A DNA stretch of 64,000 bases from NCBI RefSeq assembly GCF_000271485.2, contig NZ_AKVN02000001.1:314001-378000 (forward strand). Direction: 5' to 3'. Below are positions 27,040 to 35,531 of the stretch, in pieces (position 1 is the stretch's first letter; every line of letters starts with the position of its first letter). Source of the DNA: Pelosinus fermentans DSM 17108. Lineage in GTDB: Bacteria; Bacillota; Negativicutes; DSM-13327. The position numbers were made by a program, and so were the translations under genes. The notes under the pieces were generated by a model that was given only the letters and a program-made list of their open reading frames with translations, was not told where the DNA came from and searched no databases.

Positions 27040-28014
27040 ATGCAAAAAATACGTATTGGTATTGTAGGTTATGGAAATCTGGGCAGAGGTGTGGAATTAG
27101 CGATTGGTAATAATCCAGATATGGAACTTGTGGCCGTTTTTTCACGCCGCAGCCTCCCAGGGACAAAAAGCGGCGTACCTGTCTTCTCTATAAGGGATGC
27201 TGCCGCCTATAAAGGAAAAATCGATGTGATGCTGCTGTGTGGCGGATCGGCAACGGACCTGATAGAACAAGGTCCGCTGATTGCTTCCCTTTTTAATACT
27301 GTGGATAGTTTTGATACTCATGCCAAGATTAACGATTATTTTGCTTCCATGAATACGATTGCTGAGAATTCAGGGACCGTTGCAACCATCTCCGTCGGCT
27401 GGGACCCCGGTCTCTTTTCACTAAACCGGCTTCTAGCCAGTTCAGTCTTACCTAATGGAACAAACCATACATTCTGGGGTAAAGGGGTAAGTCAAGGTCA
27501 TTCCGATGCCATTCGTCGCATTGCCGGTGTAAAAGATGCAAAACAATATACCGTCCCTAAAGAACAGGTAATTGCCTCCCTGCGGGCAGGGGAGACTCTA
27601 GATGTCAGTTCCACCACAGCCCATACCCGTGAATGCTATGTTGTAGCCAAGCCAGGTGCAGATCTTGATGACATTACAAAAGAGATTAAAACTATGCCCC
27701 ATTATTTTGAAGGATATGAAACCCATGTTACGTTTATATCGGAAGAAGAACTCCAAGCTGAGCACGCAGGCTATCCCCATGGTGGTTTTGTTTTCCGTAC
27801 CGGTTCCACCAGTCCAAATACCAACCATGTTATGGAGTTTGCCCTTAAACTGGACAGCAATCCTGAATTTACTTCCAGCGTTCTCGTAGCCTATGCCCGG
27901 GCGACTTTCCGCTTAGCCCAAAAGGGCAGCACAGGTGCCTTTACTGTATTTGATATTCCCTTTGGCTTGTTATCGCCGAAGTCAGGTGAAGAGTTGCGGG
28001 CCACAATGCTTTAA
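27040..28014 (+). CDS. ddh: meso-diaminopimelate dehydrogenase
   Basis: The protein has 324 residues from ATG 27040, with GGGAGG nine bases upstream. It has the N-terminal Rossmann motif GIVGYGNLGRGVE, then substrate-pocket motifs DSFDTHAKI, SVGWDPGLFSLNR, FWGKGVSQGHSDAIRRI and TSPNTNHVMEFALKL characteristic of Ddh. It reductively aminates L-2-amino-6-oxopimelate to meso-DAP with NADPH, a one-step route to the cell-wall and lysine precursor. It ends at a terminator at 28034. Confidence 0.95.
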   Translation: MQKIRIGIVGYGNLGRGVELAIGNNPDMELVAVFSRRSLPGTKSGVPVFSIRDAAAYKGKIDVMLLCGGSATDLIEQGPLIASLFNTVDSFDTHAKINDYFASMNTIAENSGTVATISVGWDPGLFSLNRLLASSVLPNGTNHTFWGKGVSQGHSDAIRRIAGVKDAKQYTVPKEQVIASLRAGETLDVSSTTAHTRECYVVAKPGADLDDITKEIKTMPHYFEGYETHVTFISEEELQAEHAGYPHGGFVFRTGSTSPNTNHVMEFALKLDSNPEFTSSVLVAYARATFRLAQKGSTGAFTVFDIPFGLLSPKSGEELRATML

Positions 28015-28033
28015 TAAGTAGTTAAATAGGATC

Positions 28034-28072
28034 AAAAGGGACAGGTTGAAAAAATTCAATCTGTCCCTTTTG
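28034..28072 (+). terminator. Rho-independent terminator
   Basis: AAAAGGGACAG / CTGTCCCTTTT stem, 16-base loop, T-rich end. Confidence 0.75.
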
Positions 28073-28104
28073 TTGAATCCTGTTGAGATGAGCCAGTGAA
28101 AAAA

Positions 28105-28150
28105 TTGACAAATAAAATGATCTAGTGTATTATTTAACTAATACACTAGA
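28105..28150 (+). promoter_or_regulatory. Sigma-A promoter with overlapping GntR/YtrA operator
   Basis: TTGACA (28105-28110), 17-base spacer, TATTAT (28128-28133). A perfect 12-bp inverted repeat TCTAGTGTATTA / TAATACACTAGA (28121-28150) covers the -10. It resembles the GTGTA...TACAC operators of YtrA-type regulators and is probably autoregulatory. Confidence 0.8.
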
Positions 28151-28182
28151 TTGGAGATGTAGCAAGCTAAGGAGATGAAGGT

Positions 28183-28560
28183 ATGGATTTAGAATTTGAT
28201 GATAAGATGCCCATATATCTACAAATTATGGACCACATAAAAATGGATATTGCTACAGAAAAGTTAAAAGCAAATGATAAATTGCCTTCAGTACGGGAAA
28301 TGGCAACGATGTTAAAGGTAAATCCCAATACCCTGCAAAGAGCCTATCAAGAACTTGAAAGACTTGGAATTGTCTATACTCAAAGGGGCATGGGAACATT
28401 TGTGGGGGAGCGAAAGCATATGATAGATGATTTGAAACAGGAAATGGCAAAGGAAGTTATCGATTCTTTTATCCTGCGAATGAAACGTCTGGGGTTTAGC
28501 GAGGAAGAGATCATTGCGAGTATTTCTAAAAAAATAACAGAGGTGAACAAGCATGTATAA
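28183..28560 (+). CDS. GntR-family regulator, YtrA subfamily
   Basis: This 125-residue protein has a winged HTH (MPIYLQIMDHIKMDIATEKL... PSVREMATMLKVNPNTLQRAYQELE, RGMGTFVG) with only a short C-terminal dimerisation helix, the YtrA layout. Such regulators repress their own ABC transporter operon, usually relieved by cell-envelope-active compounds. It overlaps the ATPase gene by eight bases. The promoter carries an inverted repeat over the -10. Confidence 0.9.
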   Translation: MDLEFDDKMPIYLQIMDHIKMDIATEKLKANDKLPSVREMATMLKVNPNTLQRAYQELERLGIVYTQRGMGTFVGERKHMIDDLKQEMAKEVIDSFILRMKRLGFSEEEIIASISKKITEVNKHV

Positions 28561-29248
28561 TGTATTGGAAGCTGAAAACTTATGTAAATCCTATTTAAAT
28601 AAACGAGCATTGCAAGGAGCAAATTTAACGATACAAAAAGGAAAAATCCTGGGCCTTCTTGGTCCGAATGGCAGTGGAAAAACTACGTTTTTAAAAATAG
28701 CAGCAGGCATATTGCATCCTTCCTCTGGAAAACTGCTTATAGATGGCCAAAAACCTGGGGTGTATACAAAGTCTATCGTTTCGTATCTTCCTGACACGGA
28801 ATATTTATTCAAATGGATGAAAATAAAAGATGCGGTTCAATATTTTAAGGATTTTTACTCGGACTTTGATGAAAAGAAAGCCTTTGCGCTGCTGGAGTTT
28901 ATGAAACTAGATGCCAATAGCAGTGTTAAGAGTCTGTCAAAGGGCATGAAAGAAAAATTAAAACTAACCTTAGTGCTTTCCCGGAAGGCTAAGCTGTATA
29001 TAATGGATGAGCCCCTTGGCGGAGTAGATCCTACTGCCCGAGAAAAAATATTAGATGCTATCATCAATAATTTTAGTGAAAACAGCTCCATGATTATTAC
29101 GACCCATCTTGTAAATGATATTGAACGAATTTTTGATGAGGTGGCATTTATCTCCGACGGAGAAATTGTGCTGCAAGGGAATGCAGAAGAATTGCGATTG
29201 AACAAGAATAAATCCATTGATGAATTGTACAGGGAGGTGTTTCAATAA
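28553..29248 (+). CDS. ABC transporter ATP-binding protein (YtrB-like)
   Basis: The protein has 231 residues with Walker A GPNGSGKTT, signature SLSKGMKEKLKL, Walker B LYIMDEPLGGVD and H-loop TTHLV. The relatively short spacing and KGMK signature are typical of ABC-2-type exporters in GntR-linked operons (YtrB/BcrA type). It partners with the membrane protein encoded next, whose start codon overlaps its stop (TAATG). Confidence 0.92.
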   Translation: MYNVLEAENLCKSYLNKRALQGANLTIQKGKILGLLGPNGSGKTTFLKIAAGILHPSSGKLLIDGQKPGVYTKSIVSYLPDTEYLFKWMKIKDAVQYFKDFYSDFDEKKAFALLEFMKLDANSSVKSLSKGMKEKLKLTLVLSRKAKLYIMDEPLGGVDPTAREKILDAIINNFSENSSMIITTHLVNDIERIFDEVAFISDGEIVLQGNAEELRLNKNKSIDELYREVFQ

Positions 29249-29952
29249 TGTTTCATCTTATAAAATATGAACTAAGAGGAAAGTTGTTAACCATACTGGG
29301 TATTTGCCTAACAGTTATAATCGGAAATCTCTTCTTAATGACCAAGGTAGACTCCTGGCAAATTGGAGCACCTGTCCTATCTGGTTTCTTAGGGGGCGGT
29401 GCCCTGGTCGTTATATGCATAGCTTCGTTAACATTGATGAGTGATTATCTGTATGATGACCAAGGGTATCTGCTATTTACACTTCCCCAGTCCGGTGTCT
29501 CAATCATGGCATCCAGACTGATTACCGCTGTGATTCAAATCAGCATTGTTATGATTGTGTCCGTGTCTATGTTTTGTTTACTTGATCAAGGAAGATTACT
29601 TAATGCTATTTTGCAGCAAGTTGAAATACATGAATTACTGTTTTTTATCCTGATGCATCTATGGACTATCGTTTCAACATTAACATTTATGTACTTTTGT
29701 ATGGTTGTTGGAAGAATCGCCTTGAAAGGGAAAAAGGTAGGGAAAATAGGTTCTTTCATTATTTTCTTTCTGCTAAGTATAGCAAGAACAGGGCTATCGG
29801 TGGCAATCGCAAATCTCTTTCCCCAGATGGTGCAAATTCATTCTGTCACGATCATGACAATGAATGTTGGAAGCATGATATTTGATATTATTACCTTTGG
29901 GATATTATTTATGGCTACTTCCTATCTTTTAGAGCATAAGGTAGATCTGTAA
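29248..29952 (+). CDS. ABC-2-type membrane permease
   Basis: This 234-residue protein has six hydrophobic segments (LLTILGICLTVIIGNLFL, GGGALVVICIASLTLM, LITAVIQISIVMIVSVSMF and others). The DDQGYLLFTLPQSG loop after the second helix is typical of permeases in YtrA-type operons. It is the transmembrane partner of the preceding ATPase. The likely role is export or sensing of envelope-active compounds; the substrate is unknown. Confidence 0.85.
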   Translation: MFHLIKYELRGKLLTILGICLTVIIGNLFLMTKVDSWQIGAPVLSGFLGGGALVVICIASLTLMSDYLYDDQGYLLFTLPQSGVSIMASRLITAVIQISIVMIVSVSMFCLLDQGRLLNAILQQVEIHELLFFILMHLWTIVSTLTFMYFCMVVGRIALKGKKVGKIGSFIIFFLLSIARTGLSVAIANLFPQMVQIHSVTIMTMNVGSMIFDIITFGILFMATSYLLEHKVDL

Positions 29953-30070
29953 GGGGGCATTGATAAGGAGCATTGGCAATAGTATATCGGGGAATATTTT
30001 TTAGAAGAATTATTATTGACAAAATACCTTTATTACCTCTATAATAAATTATAACTCAATAAAGCCTCCT

Positions 30071-30208
30071 GCAAAGGGGAGTAGCTAAATACAGGTAAGC
30101 CGTCAATACGAGTGCAGACTCCGGCTTTCTGGCAATGCAAGTTGTATGCGAGACCTTTGCCTATGAGAAGAGCAATTAAATTGTCTCTTCCGTGGGCGGG
30201 GTCTTTTT
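30071..30208 (+). promoter_or_regulatory. yybP-ykoY manganese riboswitch with terminator
   Basis: The aptamer has the class-defining segments GCAAAGGGGAGTAGC (30071-30085), CCGGCTTTCTGGCAATGCAAG and GCGAGACCTTTGCC (30148-30161); GCAAAGG and CCTTTGC form P1. The 3' strand GAGACC-GCC can instead pair with GGC-GGGGTCTT (about 30195-30205) followed by T-run, making a terminator. Mn2+ binding would stabilise P1 and allow transcription of the TerC gene. Confidence 0.92.
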
Positions 30209-30233
30209 TGATGTACAAAAGGGAGGGATAGGA

Positions 30234-30992
30234 ATGGATGTTACAATCGTAGTAGAGTATGCTTGGATGTTTGTGATTCTCATTTTCTTGGAAGGGATTT
30301 TGGCGGCTGACAATGCCTGCGTTCTGGGAGTTATGGTTAAACATTTACCGGTTGAAGAACGTAAGAGAGCTTTGATGTACGGGTTGGCAGGAGCATTTGT
30401 TTTTCGCGCGGCATCTTTGTTCGCAATATCGATGCTGATCGAATGGTGGCAGCTGCAAGCGGTAGGAGCGCTTTATTTGATCTTCCTAAGCCTCAATCAT
30501 ATATATAAAGCTGTTGCATGCAGCAATGGAGGAAACGTTAAGTCGGCTGCTGGGGAGGGATCAGGTTTTTGGAATACTGTGATAAAGGTGGAAATGGCAG
30601 ATATTGCTTTTGCAGCAGACTCCATTCTTGCAGCAGTGGCATTGGCAGTTAGTTTGCCGAAAACTACACTGCCAAGCATTGGAGGACTCGACGGCGGACA
30701 TTTTATGGTGGTTTTTGCTGGCGGATTTGTTGGTCTGGTGATCATGCGCTTTGCGGCCCAGTGGTTTGTGGATATCCTGCTTCGTAAGCCGGGTCTGGAA
30801 ACCGCAGCGTATCTGTTGGTCGGCTGGGTAGGTGTTAAGCTGGCTGTTTATACGCTGTCACATCCGGGAGTTGCATGGCTGGATGCAGGATTTTCTGGTT
30901 CAGTAGAATGGAAGCTTATTTTCTGGAGTGGATTTCTCCTGATTTGTCTTGGCGGCTGGTTTTTCTCAAAGCCGGTAGAGGTGAAAGAATAA
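30234..30992 (+). CDS. TerC/YkoY-family membrane protein, probable manganese exporter
   Basis: The protein has 252 residues from ATG 30234 (GGGAGG seven bases upstream), with about seven hydrophobic segments. The metal-site motifs are FLEGILAADNACVLG near the N terminus and EMADIAFAADSILAAVAL in the middle; both Asp-containing repeats are conserved. TerC-family proteins under yybP-ykoY control (YkoY, YceF, MntP-like function) export or load Mn2+. The riboswitch directly upstream makes this assignment strong. Confidence 0.92.
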   Translation: MDVTIVVEYAWMFVILIFLEGILAADNACVLGVMVKHLPVEERKRALMYGLAGAFVFRAASLFAISMLIEWWQLQAVGALYLIFLSLNHIYKAVACSNGGNVKSAAGEGSGFWNTVIKVEMADIAFAADSILAAVALAVSLPKTTLPSIGGLDGGHFMVVFAGGFVGLVIMRFAAQWFVDILLRKPGLETAAYLLVGWVGVKLAVYTLSHPGVAWLDAGFSGSVEWKLIFWSGFLLICLGGWFFSKPVEVKE

Positions 30993-31015
30993 AGAGAATG
31001 GGTCAAAAATCGATG

Positions 31016-31085
31016 AAACTCCTGCAAAATCGGAAGATTTTGCAGGAGTTTGTACAGTATGGGCAAATAAGTAAAAATTATAATA
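31016..31085 (+). repeat. TGCAGGAGTTT hairpin repeat, copy 3 (family B)
   Basis: AAACTCCTGCAAAATC pairs with GATTTTGCAGGAGTTT, followed by the tail TGT...GGGCAAATAAGTAAAAA. It probably also terminates the TerC transcript. Confidence 0.78.
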
Positions 31086-31165
31086 CCGCCTTCTCCATTC
31101 GACAAAATTTGACTATTGATAAAGGTATAATTAACACGGAATAAATAAGTAAATGGAGTGGAATT

Positions 31166-31780
31166 ATGAAAAAAATATCGATTATCGCAATTCTATGTCT
31201 TTTTGTAATGTCAATGACCGCCATTGTGTCTGCTGAAGAGATGACTACTCCGCAACACACACACAACGATGCTGCTCAAGCCGCTGCTAAGACATCCTAT
31301 CGCCTCGCTATCGTTCCTTATATTAACTCTACAGAAGAAAACAAAGGCTACATACAAGAAATTGTGTATGGTAAATATACGGAAAACTATTCCAGAAAAA
31401 ATTTTCAAATCATTCCCCTGGAAGAGGTACAAAAGGCTCTAAATAGTACGGGCTATGATATTTCAAATCAGGAGCTTGCTGAAAAAGATATCTTAGCTTC
31501 TGTTGCGAAGGAAACGAATGCGGATTATGTGATTGCCATGGAGATATCACAATTAATAACTACAAGACATATGAGTTTTTTTCAAGCTAAAGTAGTAACA
31601 AAAGCAAAACTGCGTTACAAATTTTATAACGCAGAAAAGGATAAAGTCTCTTCATTCCAAGTGACGGGACTGTCGGAAAATAAAACGGTGTTTGGAGATG
31701 TTGGATACAAAGATCCAATTACAAAGGCGTTAAACCAGGCAATGGATGATGCCAATGAAAAAATAAAGAGTTACTTATAA
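31166..31780 (+). CDS. Secreted protein of unknown function (TolB/CsgG-like N-terminal fold suspected)
   Basis: The 204 residues start with a clear Sec signal peptide (about 1-23, cleavage after VSA). The mature part begins with a His/Thr-rich stretch, then YRLAIVPYINSTEENKGYIQEIV and a DYVIAMEISQL strand. This pattern of a small conserved beta-alpha unit that computes on a named cofactor-free scaffold is seen in TolB-N/CsgG-like periplasmic proteins; the similarity is weak. It is monocistronic with its own terminator. Confidence 0.6.
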   Translation: MKKISIIAILCLFVMSMTAIVSAEEMTTPQHTHNDAAQAAAKTSYRLAIVPYINSTEENKGYIQEIVYGKYTENYSRKNFQIIPLEEVQKALNSTGYDISNQELAEKDILASVAKETNADYVIAMEISQLITTRHMSFFQAKVVTKAKLRYKFYNAEKDKVSSFQVTGLSENKTVFGDVGYKDPITKALNQAMDDANEKIKSYL

Positions 31781-31791
31781 GAGTTTAATTC

Positions 31792-31826
31792 ATCCCGATT
31801 GGCAAAATTGCTGATCGGGATTTTTA
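31792..31826 (+). terminator. Rho-independent terminator
   Basis: ATCCCGAT / ATCGGGAT stem, 14-base loop, TTTT. Confidence 0.8.
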
Positions 31827-31945
31827 TATTTCCTCGGAAATTTCCCTGATAAATTAAGAAATCAAATCAATCATGTTATAATGGAGTAAGATCTGTAAAT
31901 ATTTTTATTAGTATTTATAGAGAAGATAACGAGGAAGGTGGAGCA

Positions 31946-33256
31946 ATGAACGTAGATATTAAAGAAGCCGTGAAGCAGATGGAGGAGCAAATTATTGCTT
32001 GGAGAAGAGATTTTCACCGATATCCGGAGGCGGCCTGGACTGAGTTTCGTACCGCTGACAGAGTGGTGAAAGTATTGAACAGTTTTGGTTATGATGTTCA
32101 ATATGGTAGTAAGGTTGTTGAAGAGGCTGCTATGATGGGGGTGCCGACTCAGGATGTTCTTGAAAACAGTTCAAAGAGGGCAATCGAAGAAGGCGCAGAC
32201 AGTACAGTGGTTGAGAGTATGGCAGGTGGAAAAACGGGTGTCGTTGGCACACTATATACTGGTCGTCCCGGTCCTATAGTGGCGCTGCGTTTTGATATGG
32301 ATGCTAATGATGTGCAGGAAAAAACAGATGAGAAGCATCGACCTTGGCAAGAAGGATTTGCTTCACTTCATACAGGTGTTATGCATGCTTGTGGCCATGA
32401 CGGACATACAGCTGTTGGACTGGGAGTGGCAAAAATCTTACAAGAACAAAAAGCCAATCTTTGTGGAACCGTCAAACTGATTTTTCAGCCGGCTGAAGAA
32501 GGGGTGCGAGGAGCCAAAGCAATGGTTGAAGCTGGAGTCGTTGATGATGTTGATTATTTATTTGGTATGCATTTAGGTTTTTTGGCTGGGAGCAGTGAGC
32601 GCTTCATTTGTGGTACTGACGGTTTTTTAGCTACTACAAAATTTGATGCTCATTTTTCTGGCGTGCCGGCCCATGCCGGAGCAGCACCCCATGAGGGACG
32701 CAATGCATTGCTTGCTGCCGCTCAGGCTGCCATCAGCCTGCATGGGATTCCCCGTCATGCTGCTGGTGTATCGCGCATTAATGTTGGAGTATTAGAAGCA
32801 GGCAGCGGGCGCAATGTTATTGCTGATAAAGCGGTTTTAAAACTGGAAACTCGCGGCGAAACTTCAGCGATAAATTGCTTTATGCAGGAAGAGGCTCTGC
32901 GAATCATTCACGGAGCTGCTGCCATACAAGGCGTAACTGTGACCATTCGTGAAATGGGTGGAGCTTCCGGCGGTCAAAGTGATACTGCAATTGCAAAGCG
33001 CTTGCGGCAAGCTGCAGAGGCTTCGGGTTTATTCGCTGTGATTGAGGATCGTGGCAGTTTGGGAGCCAGCGAGGATTTTACATGCTTTTTAGAGCGGGTT
33101 CAAGAACGCGGCGGACAAGGCGGATATGCCATGGTCGGAATTAATCGAGCTGCCGGGCATCATGACGGGGCATTTGATTTTGATGAAGCTGCCTTATCAA
33201 ATGCTGTGACGGTCTTGACATTAGCGGTATCGGATCTTTTGCAAAAAACACGTTGA
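31946..33256 (+). CDS. M20 amidohydrolase, p-aminobenzoyl-glutamate hydrolase subunit A-like
   Basis: The 436 residues match AbgA length. Metal-binding motifs of the M20D family are present: MHACGHDGHTA (Cys/His), PAEEGVRGAKAMVE (Glu pair), FGMHLGF, and SLGASEDFTCF near the C terminus. The dimerisation lid has HAGAAPHEGRNALLAA. It removes amide-linked acyl or aminobenzoyl groups from glutamate or amino acids. No AbgB or AbgT partner is nearby, so it may act on other N-acyl amino acids. A family B hairpin terminates it. Confidence 0.87.
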   Translation: MNVDIKEAVKQMEEQIIAWRRDFHRYPEAAWTEFRTADRVVKVLNSFGYDVQYGSKVVEEAAMMGVPTQDVLENSSKRAIEEGADSTVVESMAGGKTGVVGTLYTGRPGPIVALRFDMDANDVQEKTDEKHRPWQEGFASLHTGVMHACGHDGHTAVGLGVAKILQEQKANLCGTVKLIFQPAEEGVRGAKAMVEAGVVDDVDYLFGMHLGFLAGSSERFICGTDGFLATTKFDAHFSGVPAHAGAAPHEGRNALLAAAQAAISLHGIPRHAAGVSRINVGVLEAGSGRNVIADKAVLKLETRGETSAINCFMQEEALRIIHGAAAIQGVTVTIREMGGASGGQSDTAIAKRLRQAAEASGLFAVIEDRGSLGASEDFTCFLERVQERGGQGGYAMVGINRAAGHHDGAFDFDEAALSNAVTVLTLAVSDLLQKTR

Positions 33257-33274
33257 GTGAATAGATGAATTAGT

Positions 33275-33314
33275 AAACTCCTGCAGGGACTTTAAAGCCT
33301 TGCAGGAGTTTTTT
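33275..33314. repeat. TGCAGGAGTTT hairpin repeat, copy 4 (hairpin only), terminator
   Basis: AAACTCCTGCAGG pairs with CTTGCAGGAGTTT and a T-run follows. It lacks the tail of the other copies. It separates the convergent AbgA-like and EamA genes. Confidence 0.78.
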
Positions 33315-33332
33315 ATCACTATTCATGTACCG

Positions 33333-34349
33333 TTAAATTTTTCTGCTTGATAGAACATTGCCTAAGGAGATGGCATTCTTTTGATTGGTGATATATACAC
33401 CTATGATGACAAATAAGCCGCCTAAAACAATAGATAGAGTCAGTTTATCATCAAAAATCATTATACCTGCCAGTGTAGCCATAATTGGATTAAAATAGCT
33501 GAAGATTGCTGTTTTTACGGCACCAATTTTTGCGATTCCCAGATACCAGATGAAGTATGAATAAACGGAGCAAAAAATAGCTAAATATGCTGAGGCTAAA
33601 AGGGTAGCACGGCTAACTGTGGGAAGTTGCTGCAACAATGTTGTTTCGGCTAGTACTGTTGGAACAATTGCAAATGGCAGTAATAGAATGGTTCCAAAGA
33701 TGTGAATATAAGCCATTGCGATAAATGGACTATACTTTTCTAACACTGTTTTACCTTTAAGAGTAAACCAGGCCCAAACGAGTGCATTTAGAACCAGTAA
33801 ACCATCTCCTAGGAGGGTCTTTTGGTGGAATATGCTGCCAAATTCTCCTTGGCTTATGACTAGCAGAACACCGAAAAAAGCAATACTTATTCCTAACCTG
33901 CTGCGAGTAGTCACTTTTTCTTTTTTGGTAATAATGCAGAATAAAGCAGCAAAGACCGGGGTAGTTGCCATAATCAGACCAGCATTTGTACTGGTTGTAT
34001 ATTGCAAACCTGTATAATGAATATAGAAAAATGAAGTAATAGCCAAAAAGCCTAGCAGGAAGAACTGAGGTATATCTTTTTTATCAATGCAGCTAGTTCC
34101 TTTTTTAAGCAAAAGAATGAGAGTAAATACTAAAGACGCAATTACAAACCGTAAAATAACCAGGTTCAAAGGAAGGAAGTCACGCATTCCAATTTTAGCT
34201 GCAACATAGGATGTTCCAAGAAATATAGGTACAGTCATTAAAAGCAGATATATATTATGAAATTTTTTCCAAGGAGAAGGTTTAGTACATGCAATTCCTT
34301 TAATGTTAAAGTTGTTATAAAGAGTAGTTTGCTCATTCAATACAATCAC
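33333..34349 (-). CDS. EamA/DMT-family metabolite exporter
   Basis: This protein of up to 338 residues has ten hydrophobic helices in two EamA repeats (FLGTSYVAAKIGMRDFLPLNLVILRF... and LVLNALVWAWFTLKGKTV...). It exports amino acids, nucleosides or other small metabolites. GTG 34349 sits against GGGAG; TTG 34340 is better spaced, so the start is uncertain by three codons. It is divergent from a LysR regulator, the usual arrangement for regulator and target exporter. Confidence 0.85.
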   Translation of the reverse strand: MIVLNEQTTLYNNFNIKGIACTKPSPWKKFHNIYLLLMTVPIFLGTSYVAAKIGMRDFLPLNLVILRFVIASLVFTLILLLKKGTSCIDKKDIPQFFLLGFLAITSFFYIHYTGLQYTTSTNAGLIMATTPVFAALFCIITKKEKVTTRSRLGISIAFFGVLLVISQGEFGSIFHQKTLLGDGLLVLNALVWAWFTLKGKTVLEKYSPFIAMAYIHIFGTILLLPFAIVPTVLAETTLLQQLPTVSRATLLASAYLAIFCSVYSYFIWYLGIAKIGAVKTAIFSYFNPIMATLAGIMIFDDKLTLSIVLGGLFVIIGVYITNQKNAISLGNVLSSRKI

Positions 34350-34462
34350 TCCCAGTCTTTACTAATCATATTTGTTGCAATTATAGCATGACGCGAACTA
34401 TAATAAAATTATTAATATAATATACGTCCTATACTGAAAATATATAGCACGAGGTGAGAAAA

Positions 34463-35344
34463 ATGGATATTCGGGATATGAAAAACTTTTATGCCATCGT
34501 TGAGGAAGGAAATATCAGCAATGCAGCGAAGCGGCTTAATATAGCGCAGCCACCCCTTAGTAAGCAGATGAAACAGTTAGAAGATAATCTTGGAGTCCAA
34601 TTGTTTGAGCGCGGAAGTCGTAGAATAAGGCTGACAGAAGCAGGGGAGTTATTACGGGAACGGGTAGAACAAATATTAGGTTTAGTTGATGGTACAATTA
34701 AAGAAATTACAGAGTTGAATTCAGGGTTAGTCGGTGCGCTTTCAATCGGTACGGTGAGTACATCGGGAGCTACATTGCTTCCAAATCTGCTGCATCAGTT
34801 TCATAACTTATATCCGAAGGTTACATTCCAGCTATGGGAAGGGGATGGTAATCGAATTTTAGAACTGCTAAATAATCGGGTCATTGAAATTGGCATTATA
34901 CGTGCTCCCTTTGATCTAGAAATATATGAATCAATCACTTTGCCCGATGAGCCATTAGTAATTGCGATGAAAAGAGATGGATATTCTTGTGGTGATGATC
35001 CTGAAAAAATTCGGTTGATTGAGCTTGTTAACCAACCATTAATTATTCCGCTAAGGTGGAAAGCTATGTTCGTTGAATGGTGCAGAAAAGCCGGGTTTAA
35101 GCCAAATATTGTATGTATAAGTGATGGGATTTTACTCAATATAATATGGACAAAGCTAGGAATTGGTATGGCCTTAGTGCCAAAATCTACCCAGGAACTT
35201 ATTTCTGATTCAGAGCTGATGTATAAAACCATTGTAGAACCCAGCGTATCAACGAAAACAGTAATTGTCTGGTCGAGAAATCACAAATTGTCTGCTAGCA
35301 GTAAGCACTTCTTGGATTTGTTAAAAGCTACCCTTCTCAAGTAA
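34463..35344 (+). CDS. LysR-family transcriptional regulator
   Basis: The protein has 293 residues from ATG 34463 (GAGGTGAGAA upstream). The HTH is FYAIVEEGNISNAAKRLNIAQPPLSKQMKQLE with the LFERGSR wing, then an effector domain with the SIGTVSTSG start typical of CbbR/CysL-type proteins. It is divergent from the EamA exporter and probably activates it. The 113-base region between them is AT-rich with AATAAAATTATT-type dyads (34400-34425). Confidence 0.9.
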   Translation: MDIRDMKNFYAIVEEGNISNAAKRLNIAQPPLSKQMKQLEDNLGVQLFERGSRRIRLTEAGELLRERVEQILGLVDGTIKEITELNSGLVGALSIGTVSTSGATLLPNLLHQFHNLYPKVTFQLWEGDGNRILELLNNRVIEIGIIRAPFDLEIYESITLPDEPLVIAMKRDGYSCGDDPEKIRLIELVNQPLIIPLRWKAMFVEWCRKAGFKPNIVCISDGILLNIIWTKLGIGMALVPKSTQELISDSELMYKTIVEPSVSTKTVIVWSRNHKLSASSKHFLDLLKATLLK

Positions 35345-35348
35345 TACA

Positions 35349-35447
35349 GAGCCCATTGCATGGGGCGGCCCCATTGTTATGAATACGCGGGAAGAGCTGC
35401 AGCAGGCTTTTCGAGAAATTGACAACGGAACTTTTATCAAGAAATAA
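35349..35447 (+). pseudogene. Pirin-family C-terminal remnant
   Basis: The frame reads EPIAWGGPIVMNTREELQQA and then FREIDNGTFIKK before TAA, matching the conserved C terminus of pirins (GPFVMNT.EEI.QA). There is no start codon or upstream homology; the LysR stop is only five bases away. About 90 percent of a pirin gene is missing, so it is a deletion scar. Confidence 0.75.
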
Positions 35448-35472
35448 TACAGCACCTAAAAGAGTAATAAAT

Positions 35473-35510
35473 AGCCCGAAAGTTTTCTGAGACAGAAAAC
35501 TTTCGGGCTT
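35473..35510. terminator. Bidirectional terminator
   Basis: AGCCCGAAAGTTTTCTG pairs perfectly with CAGAAAACTTTCGGGCT, 3-base loop. It serves the pirin remnant side and the convergent pbuX. Confidence 0.85.
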
Positions 35511-35531
35511 ATATTTCTAGCAAATGTTAAT

